In this document: in pieces, positions 1-5,617 of the stretch
How positions within the stretch are numbered: the stretch's first letter is position 1
Layout: the number at the start of each line of letters is the position of its first letter
Assembly (NCBI GenBank): GCA_012514125.1
Contig: JAAZAW010000084.1
Location: 1-6,643, forward strand
Direction of reading: 5' to 3'
Length of the DNA: 6,643 nt
Source: Phycisphaerae bacterium
GTDB lineage: Bacteria; Planctomycetota; Phycisphaerae; JAAYCJ01
Notes under the pieces: generated by a model
The model's input: only the letters and a program-made list of their open reading frames with translations
Told to the model about the DNA's origin: nothing
The model's database searches: none
Made by a program: the position numbers and the translations under genes

Positions 1-188
1 TACTAATTCCATTTACTTCGTGCGCGGGGGCTAATGTCACGATATCCCGATTTCGAAGCTCATACTGCCTGAAATAGTTTATTGACATTAAAGTACCGCG
101 CATTCAATAAGTCAATTCCGTATAACTGCGGAAGTTGGGTTAAAAACCTTAGATTCAAATAAATAAATTCCCCGGTATTTTTATAAGG

Positions 189-217
189 TTGACCGGCTAA
201 TTGCTTTTACCTACTTT
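189..217 (+). promoter_or_regulatory. Weak sigma-70-like promoter candidate
   Basis: TTGACC at 189-194 matches the -35 consensus at five of six positions. TACTTT at 212-217 lies 17 bases downstream and matches the -10 box at three of six. The pair sits about 80 bases ahead of the preferred start of the PEP-CTERM gene. It is the best-spaced candidate in the region, but two such weak boxes are expected by chance in AT-rich DNA. Confidence 0.2.
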
Positions 218-226
218 TAAGAGAGT

Positions 227-246
227 TGTTGACAAGGGGGTCGACA
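227..246. promoter_or_regulatory. Operator-like inverted repeat
   Basis: TGTTGAC (227-233) and GTCGACA (240-246) form an inverted repeat of seven pairs, one of them a G-T mismatch or wobble, around the spacer AAGGGG. The centre is about 60 bases ahead of the start at 299. It could bind a dimeric regulator of the PEP-CTERM gene or form a hairpin in its leader. Only the symmetry supports this. Confidence 0.2.
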
Positions 247-298
247 GCGAATGCAACAAAATCCTATTTAATGATCGGCAATGCCGAAGGGGGGGAAA

Positions 299-1039
299 AT
301 GTATTTTCAACTTAGGGTCGCTAAAATGGTAATGGTTTTGCTTGTCGTGACTTGCGCAACGGAGATGACGTCTGCCAATCTTATTACCCTTAATCCGGTT
401 GCTGACGGCTACTGGAAGTACAAGTCGGGAACGACGATCCTCGACAATAATGCTTCCGGAACGCTTCGCGTCGGAAGGGAAAAGATCACAACTTCATGGT
501 ATAAAGATCGGGGGTTGTTTCAGTTTGACTTGAGCGGAATCAATCTAAGTCTGATCGAATCTGCCGTTTTAAAGCTCACTTTTATCAACAAGTATGTTCA
601 AGTCGGCGACCCTGATCTCATGTTGTATCGGTCTGATTATGATTCATGGGCAGAATCGGGCACAACGTTGACGGGAGTCCCTGCGAGCGGATTAGCAACG
701 ACACAACTACTGGATCGAAAATCCGGTTCGCCTTTGACCACCAATGGCCAAACGTTCACATGGGATTTACTTCACGGCACATCTCCTTACACCTGGGAAA
801 CAACAAGTCCATGGGTTCCAACCGATGATGCCGACGACCAGACCTTGTCACTGGTCCTTAAAATCAGTAATAACGTAACGGAAGAAGATTCGATGACTTC
901 TCAGCGATATTATAATTTTTACAGCAAAGAATCGGCCACAACAACTTATCATCCTGTACTGGAATTAACCGTTATCCCGGAACCGACAACGCTATCTTTG
1001 CTAATCCTGAGTGGCTTGGCATGGATTCGTCGAAGATAA
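299..1039 (+). CDS. Secreted DNRLRE/CBM96-like protein with PEP-CTERM sorting signal
   Basis: The predicted product is a 246-residue exported protein. It starts with a signal peptide: Arg6 and Lys9, a hydrophobic core around 10-20, and a likely cleavage after Thr-Ser-Ala at 24-26. The mature part begins with a PVADGYW-type motif and has RGLFQFDLSGI followed by an IESAVLKLTF strand and a YDSW motif. This arrangement is typical of DNRLRE beta-sandwich domains, related to CBM96 carbohydrate-binding modules. The last 22 residues are a PEP-CTERM signal: VIPEP (225-229), a hydrophobic stretch and Arg-Arg-Arg at the end. In this system an exosortase in the inner membrane cuts at the PEP motif and releases the protein to the surface or extracellular matrix. 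I chose ATG 299 because purine-rich GAAGGGGGGG precedes it. ATG 281 would add six residues and has no visible Shine-Dalgarno sequence. The ligand is unknown, and no exosortase gene lies in the window. Confidence 0.85.
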   Translation: MYFQLRVAKMVMVLLVVTCATEMTSANLITLNPVADGYWKYKSGTTILDNNASGTLRVGREKITTSWYKDRGLFQFDLSGINLSLIESAVLKLTFINKYVQVGDPDLMLYRSDYDSWAESGTTLTGVPASGLATTQLLDRKSGSPLTTNGQTFTWDLLHGTSPYTWETTSPWVPTDDADDQTLSLVLKISNNVTEEDSMTSQRYYNFYSKESATTTYHPVLELTVIPEPTTLSLLILSGLAWIRRR

Positions 1040-1096
1040 ATGTTATTGACTTTGGGACAAAGAAACAAAAAATCGACAAGATACGCATCTATATTT

Positions 1097-1242
1097 ATGA
1101 ACGCAAGCAAAGAAACAGGAAAAGAATTGAAATCACGTCGCTTGCGGGCGATGGAGTTGCTCAGGCAGGGATACAAAGATGCCAGATGGCCCGAACGCTG
1201 GGGGTGACCTCGGAGGCTGTATCTCATACGCCTTTGATTTAA
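1097..1242 (+). pseudogene. Frameshifted helix-turn-helix fragment, probable transposase remnant
   Basis: From ATG 1097 the frame reads MNASKETGKE and then LKSRRLRAMELLRQGYKDA. After codon 1178-1180 this frame goes out of register and soon reaches a TGA. The other frame, from 1183, continues as QMARTLGVTSEAVSH and ends at TAA 1240-1242. Joined, the two halves give a standard homeodomain-like helix-turn-helix of the kind found at the N-terminus of IS630-type and related transposases (pattern RRLRAxELLxQGY-x-AxxARxLGVTxxAVSxW). One missing base at about 1181-1183 explains the split. The expected Trp after AVSH and the whole catalytic domain are absent, so this is an N-terminal scrap. It overlaps the last codons of the kinase gene on the other strand by four bases. 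The exact family is uncertain, and a regulator of similar fold is possible. Confidence 0.55.
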
Positions 1243-2111
1243 GAGGATTTGAGGGTTTGGGGCCAATCGGGGGTGGCGCCGGGGCAGGTGGCGACGAAGG
1301 TGCCGATTTCGTTGGCGGTTTGGGCAATCTGCTCGAGGGGTTTTTCCGTGAGCAAACCATGGACCAGTGCGGCGCAGAAGGCATCGCCGCAGCCTACCGT
1401 ATCGACGACATTTACCTGTTTGCCGGGTTGATCCACGATTTGATTTTTGGTGACGAGCAACGCGCCGTCGGGGCCTCGGGTTGCGCAGATGAAAGAAAGA
1501 TTAAAGCGGGTGATGAGATTTCGGCACAGGTCCGCGGGGAGTGTGCCGCCCAGAGCGAAAATGTCTTTTAAGACGAAAAGCTCGTCGATGTTGAGTTTCA
1601 GGACGTTGGTCAGACGAAGCGAGGTTTCGAGGATTTCTGGGGTGAAGAACTGTTGGCGGAGATTGATGTCACAGATTTTGAGGCCCGGGCAGGCTTTGAC
1701 GATGGTTTGGATGGCGGAGCGGGACGTTGGGGTTCGCTGGGCCAGGGAGCCGAAGCAAACGGCGTGGGCGGATTTTGCGGCGTTCAAAATTTCGGGGGTT
1801 GTCTGGATGAAATCCCAGGCGACGTTTTCGTGGATGATGAACTGGTGGTCGGAACCTGTCATGCGGACTTCGACCGTGCCGGTCGGATGGACCGGATCGA
1901 GCTGGATGAAGTCGGTTGGGATGTTTTTGGTTTTGAGAATTTCGAGGAGTTCGGAGCCAAGGGAGTCTCGGCCTATGCGGGAGACGGGTTTGGCATCGAG
2001 GCCGAGTTGCCGGGCGTGATAGGCGAAGTTGACGGGTGCGCCGCCGAGGTGTTTGGCGGTTGGGAAGATGTCCCAGAGGATTTCGCCGACGCTTAGAACG
2101 CTGGGAGTCAT
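1239..2111 (-). CDS. PfkB-family carbohydrate kinase, fructokinase-like
   Basis: This 290-residue cytoplasmic protein belongs to the ribokinase/PfkB family, which moves the gamma-phosphate of ATP to a sugar. The N-terminus has VGEILWDIFP (8-17; Asp14 is in the usual sugar-contact position), then LGGAPVNFAYHARQLG (22-37). Next come the family's ENVAWDFI and FGSLAQR segments, DINLRQQF, and a KLNIDEL motif. The C-terminal PfkB signature is DTVGCGDAF (237-245), in which Asp243 is the catalytic base and the GCG turn forms the anion hole. The family commonly has GAGD, so Cys241 is a small deviation. The GE-LWD-FP start resembles bacterial fructokinases, but the substrate cannot be fixed from sequence. 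The start at 2111 has a strong AGGAG six bases upstream. It begins 18 bp after the fusA stop on the same strand, so it is probably co-transcribed with fusA. I see no clear terminator after its stop. Confidence 0.9.
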   Translation of the reverse strand: MTPSVLSVGEILWDIFPTAKHLGGAPVNFAYHARQLGLDAKPVSRIGRDSLGSELLEILKTKNIPTDFIQLDPVHPTGTVEVRMTGSDHQFIIHENVAWDFIQTTPEILNAAKSAHAVCFGSLAQRTPTSRSAIQTIVKACPGLKICDINLRQQFFTPEILETSLRLTNVLKLNIDELFVLKDIFALGGTLPADLCRNLITRFNLSFICATRGPDGALLVTKNQIVDQPGKQVNVVDTVGCGDAFCAALVHGLLTEKPLEQIAQTANEIGTFVATCPGATPDWPQTLKSS

Positions 2112-2129
2112 TTTTTGCTCCTGTTAAAA

Positions 2130-4214
2130 TCAGTACCAGGATTCGATGAGTTGCTTGGAGATATTTTCGGGAACCATTTCGTAGCCTGAGGGGGCGAAGT
2201 TGGTTTGATTGGCCCGGCCCTGGGAGAGGCTGCGGAGTGTGGTCGCGTAGCCGAAGAGTTCGGCGAGCGGGGCTTTGGCTTCGATCACGGTGATATTGCC
2301 TCGGCTTGTGGTGGAGGTAATGACGGCACGTCGAGCGGCGAGATCGCCGGTGACGGCGCCGAAGAATTCTTCGGGTGTGGTGACCTGAAGATCGATAATC
2401 GGTTCGAGGAGCATGGGCGAAGCGTTCATGGCGGCGTCGCGGAAGGCCATACTGGCGGCGGCTTCGAAGGCGATTTCGGTGGAATCGACGGGATGCTCTT
2501 CACCGTCGAGGATGGTGACTTTGACGTTGAGCATGGGATAGCCGATGATGACACCGGATTTGGCGGCTCCGATGATACCTTCACGAACGGCGGGGATGAA
2601 TTGTTGGGAAATGGCGCCGCCGACGATTTTATTTTCGACAAGGATATGCTCTTCGCCGGGTTTGGGTGTGAAGGGTTCGACACGGAGTTTGACGACGGCG
2701 AACTGGCCTTTGCCGCCGGTTTGTCGGATGAAGCGATGTTCGGCTTCGGCGGTGGCGGTGATGGTTTCGCGATAGGAGACGCGCGGTTTGCCGACATTGA
2801 CGCCGATTTTCATATCGCGTTGAAGTTTGTTTCGGATGATTTCGAGATGGAGTTCACCCATACCGGCGATGATGGTCTGGCCGGTTTCGGGGTCCTGTTT
2901 GTAGTCGAAGGTCGGGTCTTCTTTTTTAAGCTGTTGGAGCGCGAGGGCGAGTCTGTCCTTGTCGGCGGTGGTGACGGGTTCGATGGCCATCGAGATGACG
3001 GTTTCGGGGAACTCGATATGCTCAAGAAGGACAGGATGTTTGGGGTCGCAGAGGGTGTCGCCGGTGAAGGAGTTTTTGAGGCCTGTAATGGCGACAATAT
3101 CGCCGGGATAGGCGACTTCTTCTTTGATGCGGTCGTCGGCGTGCATTCGCCAGATGCGTGCGATGTTTTCCTTGATGTTATTCCGGTCGGGATTGAGGAC
3201 TCGCGAGGAGGTTTTCAGTGTGCCGGAGTAGATTCGGACAAAGCTCAGGTCGCCGTGTTTATCGGTGATGATTTTGAAGACCAGGCCGGCGAAAGGTTCG
3301 TTGGGATCGGCTTTTCGTTGAATGATTTTTTCGACATTTTTGACGTCGTGGGCGTTGACCGGCGGGATATCCGCGGGTGAGGGCAGATAATAGCAAACAG
3401 CGTCGAGGAGCGGCTGAACACCGATATTTTTCAATGCCGAGCCACAGAGGACGGGTTGGATTTGACATTGGCAGGTGGCGTGGCGGATGGCGGAACGAAG
3501 CTCTTCGACGGTTGGCGGCTGATCATTTAAAAATTTATCCATGATCACGTCGTCGAAGTCGGCGAGACGTTCGATCATTTCATGCCGCCAGCAATCGGCG
3601 TCGTCTTTGAGGTTGTCGGGGATATCGATGACGGAATATTTGGCGCCAAGTTCCTCACCTTGCCATTTGACGGCTTTCATGGTGACCAGATCGATGATCC
3701 CTTCAAGAGTAGCGTCGGAGCCGATAGGAATCTGAATGGCGATAACATGCGAAGGCAGACGATCTTTGATGGATTTGAGCGAGAAGAAGTAATCTGCGCC
3801 CATTTTGTCCATTTTATTGATAAAGCACATTCGGGGGACGTGATATTTATCGGCTTGCCGCCAGACGGTTTCGGATTGGGCTTCGACGCCCTCTTTTGCG
3901 TCGAAGACGACGATTGCGCCGTCGAGGACGCGCAGTGAGCGTTCGACCTCGGCGGTGAAATCGACGTGTCCCGGAGTATCGATGAGGTTCAGGACGCAAT
4001 CTTTCCAACTTAAGGTGGTGGCGGCGGAAGAGATCGTGATGCCGCGTTCCTGTTCTTCCTGGAGAAAGTCCATGACGGCGGTTCCTTCGTGGACTTCGCC
4101 CATTTTGTAGGTTTTACCGGCGTAATAGAGGATGCGTTCGGAGACGGTGGTTTTGCCGGCATCGATGTGGTCACAAATACCGATATTTCGGATTTTATTG
4201 ATATCGTAACTCAT
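2130..4214 (-). CDS. fusA: Translation elongation factor G
   Basis: This 694-residue GTPase moves tRNAs and mRNA through the ribosome after peptide-bond formation and helps recycle ribosomes. It is full length for EF-G. The G domain shows a P-loop DHIDAGKT (15-22), switch I RGITI with Thr60, DTPGH (79-83), NKMD (133-136) and a GSALK G5 motif. Domain III holds IIAGMGELHLEI. Domain IV keeps the tip sequences needed for translocation: TGGKGQF (499-505) and HPVDS with His574, equivalent to E. coli His583. Together with its place after rpsG, this points to the main EF-G and not a degenerate paralogue. One oddity is Asp15, where the P-loop consensus has Ala or Gly. AAAGG at 4226-4222 lies seven bases before the ATG. 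A 256-bp leader full of hairpins separates it from rpsG, and the kinase gene follows closely. No tuf gene follows. Confidence 0.97.
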   Translation of the reverse strand: MSYDINKIRNIGICDHIDAGKTTVSERILYYAGKTYKMGEVHEGTAVMDFLQEEQERGITISSAATTLSWKDCVLNLIDTPGHVDFTAEVERSLRVLDGAIVVFDAKEGVEAQSETVWRQADKYHVPRMCFINKMDKMGADYFFSLKSIKDRLPSHVIAIQIPIGSDATLEGIIDLVTMKAVKWQGEELGAKYSVIDIPDNLKDDADCWRHEMIERLADFDDVIMDKFLNDQPPTVEELRSAIRHATCQCQIQPVLCGSALKNIGVQPLLDAVCYYLPSPADIPPVNAHDVKNVEKIIQRKADPNEPFAGLVFKIITDKHGDLSFVRIYSGTLKTSSRVLNPDRNNIKENIARIWRMHADDRIKEEVAYPGDIVAITGLKNSFTGDTLCDPKHPVLLEHIEFPETVISMAIEPVTTADKDRLALALQQLKKEDPTFDYKQDPETGQTIIAGMGELHLEIIRNKLQRDMKIGVNVGKPRVSYRETITATAEAEHRFIRQTGGKGQFAVVKLRVEPFTPKPGEEHILVENKIVGGAISQQFIPAVREGIIGAAKSGVIIGYPMLNVKVTILDGEEHPVDSTEIAFEAAASMAFRDAAMNASPMLLEPIIDLQVTTPEEFFGAVTGDLAARRAVITSTTSRGNITVIEAKAPLAELFGYATTLRSLSQGRANQTNFAPSGYEMVPENISKQLIESWY

Positions 4215-4323
4215 AGGACAACCTTTGTGAAAAGAGCGGTCGGCTATCCGCTTTCAGCTCTTCGTCAGAATAAGACTATGATTCAGCGGTTCAGGCCGCT
4301 TTAGGGTCCGGTCGAGCCGAACC
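4215..4323 (-). promoter_or_regulatory. Structured fusA leader with three inverted repeats
   Basis: On the minus strand this leader contains GGTTCGG-CTCGA-CCGGACC (4323-4305, one G-T wobble). It then has AGCGG-CCTGAA-CCGCT (4300-4285) and a second AGCGG with CCGCT across eight bases (4252-4235). The last is followed by CTTTTC and then by the fusA Shine-Dalgarno at 4226-4222. The second and third hairpins use identical arms, so either left arm can pair with either right arm. The leader could therefore switch between folds and alter access to the fusA start, as in autogenous or attenuation control. No known riboswitch is recognised, and no good promoter was found. Confidence 0.4.
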
Positions 4324-4377
4324 ATGACGAAATTAACAACTTTCATTATTCAAAACATACACGCGACCTCAGGGTTG

Positions 4378-4389
4378 CGTCTCTTGACG
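4378..4389 (-). repeat. Small hairpin in the rpsG-fusA gap
   Basis: CGTC-TCTT-GACG on the plus strand gives a four-pair stem with a four-base loop. It lies between the strong hairpin after rpsG and the fusA leader hairpins. Alone it would not be notable, but it adds to the inverted repeats in this gap. Confidence 0.25.
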
Positions 4390-4400
4390 ATGTACGGTCG

Positions 4401-4444
4401 ATATAAAGACACTGGGCCGGCGCACCTGTAAGGTCCCGGCCCAG
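4401..4444 (-). terminator. Strong GC-rich hairpin after rpsG, possible leaky terminator
   Basis: Arms CTGGGCCGG (4412-4420) and CCGGCCCAG (4436-4444) are perfectly complementary over nine pairs. Inside them ACCT (4424-4427) and AGGT (4431-4434) pair around the loop GTA. The hairpin starts 26 bases after the rpsG stop in the direction of transcription and is followed by TGTCTTTATAT, a poor T-tract. It could cause partial termination before fusA, or protect the 3' end of an rpsL-rpsG transcript from exonucleases. The structure is certain; its function as a terminator is not. Confidence 0.5.
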
Positions 4445-4470
4445 AGAAAAAACTAAATCGTAACGGAATA

Positions 4471-4947
4471 CTACCACGCGAAGTGCGCGAACGCCTTGTT
4501 GGCCTCTGCCATTTTATGGACATTGTCGCGTGTGGTCATGGCAGTCCCTTCGCGACGATAGGCGGCCATGATTTCGTCTGCCAGTCGAACAGCCATACTT
4601 TTTCCTTTTTTACCTCGTGTGGCGGCGAGAACCCAGCGGATGGCCAGGGACTGTTTTCGGCGAGGATTGACGGGCATGGGAACCTGATAATTGGCACCAC
4701 CAACGCGTTTTGAACGGACTTCGATTTCCGGTTTGATATTGTTGATCGCTGTTTCAAAGACTTCCAGAGGCGGAACATCCTTGATTTTTCCGGCGATAAT
4801 ATCGAGGGCATCGTAAACGATCATCGTGGCGACGCTTTTTTTGCCACTCCACATCAGACAGTTGACGAATTTGCTCACGAGAATGGAATTGTATTTTCCA
4901 TCCGGCTTAATGATTTCGCTTGACGCGGTGAATTTTTTGTAACCCAT
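4471..4947 (-). CDS. rpsG: 30S ribosomal protein S7
   Basis: S7 is the primary binding protein for the 3' major domain of 16S rRNA. It starts assembly of the 30S head and lines the E-site mRNA exit channel. The product has 158 residues, about the usual length. It contains the core VSKFVNCLMWSGKKS, the signature VRSKRVGGANYQVP with the beta-hairpin region, LAIRWVLAATRGKKGKSMA, and the conserved end HKMAEANKAFAHFAW. It lies 16 bp after the rpsL stop. Its Shine-Dalgarno AGAGG (4963-4959) directly adjoins the rpsL stop codon and is 11 bases from the ATG, a rather long spacing consistent with translation coupled to rpsL. In E. coli S7 represses its operon by binding a roughly 100-base rpsL-rpsG spacer, but no such spacer exists here. 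The stop codon is TAG. Confidence 0.98.
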   Translation of the reverse strand: MGYKKFTASSEIIKPDGKYNSILVSKFVNCLMWSGKKSVATMIVYDALDIIAGKIKDVPPLEVFETAINNIKPEIEVRSKRVGGANYQVPMPVNPRRKQSLAIRWVLAATRGKKGKSMAVRLADEIMAAYRREGTAMTTRDNVHKMAEANKAFAHFAW

Positions 4948-4963
4948 TGAATATTAACCTCTG

Positions 4964-5335
4964 TTATTTACCTTTTTTGCTTCCATATTTGGAACGGCTT
5001 TTTTTACGATTATCGACACCGGAGGCATCGAGAACACCCCGGACGATGTGGTATCGCACACCAGGCAGGTCGCGTACACGACCGCCACGGACGAGGACGA
5101 TACTATGTTCCTGGAGGTTGTGGTCGACGCCGGGGATATAGACGGTGACTTCCTTGCCGTTGCTCAGACGAACACGGGCGACTTTTCGCAAAGCCGAGTT
5201 CGGTTTTTTGGGAGTCATGGTTTTGACCTGCAGGCAAACGCCGCGTTTTTCGGGGGCGTTTTCCAGGGCCGGACTTTTAGATTTTTTAACGATCGCCCGT
5301 CGGGGCTTTCGTACCAGTTGATTAATCGTCGGCAT
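4964..5335 (-). CDS. rpsL: 30S ribosomal protein S12
   Basis: S12 sits at the 30S-50S interface next to the decoding centre and helps control accuracy of tRNA selection. The 123-residue product matches bacterial S12 throughout: MPTINQLVRKPR, KRGVCLQV, TPKKPNSALRK (41-51), HNLQEHS, RGGRVRDLPGVRYH and RSKYGSKKGK. Lys43 (E. coli Lys42 in mature numbering) has the wild-type residue. Asp89, the site of RimO methylthiolation in E. coli, is kept. Residue 88 is Arg where most bacteria have Lys; see the findings. GAGGT at 5345-5341 lies five bases before the ATG, which fixes the start. A Rho-independent terminator-like hairpin lies about 40 bases upstream, and rpsG follows after 16 bp. Confidence 0.98.
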   Translation of the reverse strand: MPTINQLVRKPRRAIVKKSKSPALENAPEKRGVCLQVKTMTPKKPNSALRKVARVRLSNGKEVTVYIPGVDHNLQEHSIVLVRGGRVRDLPGVRYHIVRGVLDASGVDNRKKSRSKYGSKKGK

Positions 5336-5374
5336 AAATTACCTCATATTCCTGATTATTCGTAAACCTTTATT

Positions 5375-5401
5375 AAATAAAAACCCGGACCAAAAGTCCA
5401 G
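5375..5401 (-). terminator. Rho-independent terminator or attenuator in the rpsL leader
   Basis: On the minus strand CTGGAC-TTTTG-GTCCGG forms a six-pair stem with one G-T wobble (5401-5385). It is followed by G and then TTTTTATTT (5383-5375). Stem, loop and T-run fit an intrinsic terminator. It ends about 40 bases before the rpsL ATG, which leaves little room for a separate promoter, so a leaky terminator or attenuator controlling entry into rpsL-rpsG-fusA is the simplest reading. Confidence 0.6.
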
Positions 5402-5422
5402 TGTAAATTTTTAAAATCCGTC

Positions 5423-5450
5423 TGTGTGCGGGTATTTTTCCCGCGACACA
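5423..5450. repeat. Ten-pair hairpin with one bulge
   Basis: TGTGTGCGGG (5423-5432) pairs with CCCGC (5440-5444) and ACACA (5446-5450), leaving G5445 as a single bulge, around the loop TATTTTT. This is the longest stem of the hairpin chain between rpoC and rpsL. Read on the minus strand it precedes the terminator-like hairpin by 21 bases, so the two could act together. Confidence 0.5.
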
Positions 5451-5473
5451 ATCAATTCAAAGATTATCTTATC

Positions 5474-5491
5474 AAGCGACCGGAGTCGCTT
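5474..5491 (-). repeat. Perfect hairpin with a UNCG-type loop
   Basis: AAGCGAC (5474-5480) and GTCGCTT (5485-5491) are exact complements around a four-base loop. In the minus-strand transcript the loop is UCCG closed by a C-G pair, the cUNCGg class of very stable tetraloops. That supports an RNA role on the rpoC-rpsL transcript. No T-run follows. It lies four bases from the next repeat, as in composite REP-like elements. Confidence 0.5.
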
Positions 5492-5495
5492 CTGG

Positions 5496-5515
5496 ATTCC
5501 CGCCTTCGCGGGAAT
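5496..5515. repeat. dRS3/REP-like dispersed palindrome
   Basis: ATTCCCGC-CTTC-GCGGGAAT is an exact eight-pair palindrome. It fits the ATTCCC-N8-GGGAAT pattern of Neisseria dRS3, and its flanks (TGG before, GACA after) match a short interspersed hairpin repeat that I recall from many unrelated genomes. Only one copy is in the window, so its repeat status rests on this resemblance. Confidence 0.55.
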
Positions 5516-5529
5516 GACAGAAAAAGATG

Positions 5530-5545
5530 GTGCGTCAAGACGCAC
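5530..5545. repeat. Perfect GTGCGT hairpin
   Basis: GTGCGT-CAAG-ACGCAC has six perfect pairs around a four-base loop, or seven if the loop is counted as AA. A similar GGTGCGTC/GACGCACC palindrome is, as I recall, another widespread REP-like type. It lies 14 bases from the dRS3-like palindrome, which suggests a composite element of three short palindromes at 5474-5545. Confidence 0.45.
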
Positions 5546-5586
5546 GGTACAAATTTTTCACTCCAAATTCAACACGCCACAGCAGA

Positions 5587-5600
5587 TGGACAAGAGTCCA
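5587..5600. repeat. Short TGGAC hairpin
   Basis: TGGAC-AAGA-GTCCA gives five perfect pairs and a four-base loop. On the minus strand it reads TGGAC-TCTT-GTCCA, similar to the stem of the terminator-like hairpin at 5401-5385 (TGGAC-TTTTG-GTCC). The two may be duplicates, but here no T-run follows. Confidence 0.35.
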
Positions 5601-5617
5601 CTCTGCCGGACTTTGGG

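Larger units (their letters stand above)
1..298. other. Non-coding upstream region of the PEP-CTERM gene
   Basis: I see no convincing gene in this AT-rich stretch. It holds two TTGACA words, at 82-87 and 229-234, but neither has a good -10 box at 16-18 bases. The best-spaced pair is TTGACC (189-194), then 17 bases, then TACTTT (212-217), which matches the -10 consensus at only three of six positions. No sigma-54 type GGCAC-N5-TTGC element is visible. A dyad at 227-246 is listed separately. The left window edge may cut off the end of another gene or more regulatory sequence. Confidence 0.5.

Noticed and set aside
281..298. ATG 281 as the start of the PEP-CTERM protein
   Set aside because: No Shine-Dalgarno lies before it, while the ATG at 299 follows a G-rich tract. 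It remains possible because the longer signal peptide would also work.
353..376. Lipoprotein signal at the Cys near the N-terminus of the PEP-CTERM protein
   Set aside because: The residues before the Cys are Val-Val-Thr, which do not fit the lipobox. A normal signal-peptidase I site follows at Thr-Ser-Ala.
1050..1062. CTTTG-GGA-CAAAG as a terminator of the PEP-CTERM gene
   Set aside because: The stem is only five pairs, the loop three bases, and no T-run follows on the plus strand.
1653..2096. Plus-strand open frame of 147 codons opposite the kinase
   Set aside because: It is a shadow of the PfkB gene with low-complexity Gly/Asp composition.
2205..3380. Long plus-strand open frame of 391 codons opposite fusA
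   Set aside because: It lies entirely antisense to the clear EF-G gene, its translation is Gly/Asp/Phe-rich with no domain, and it follows from the codon usage of fusA.
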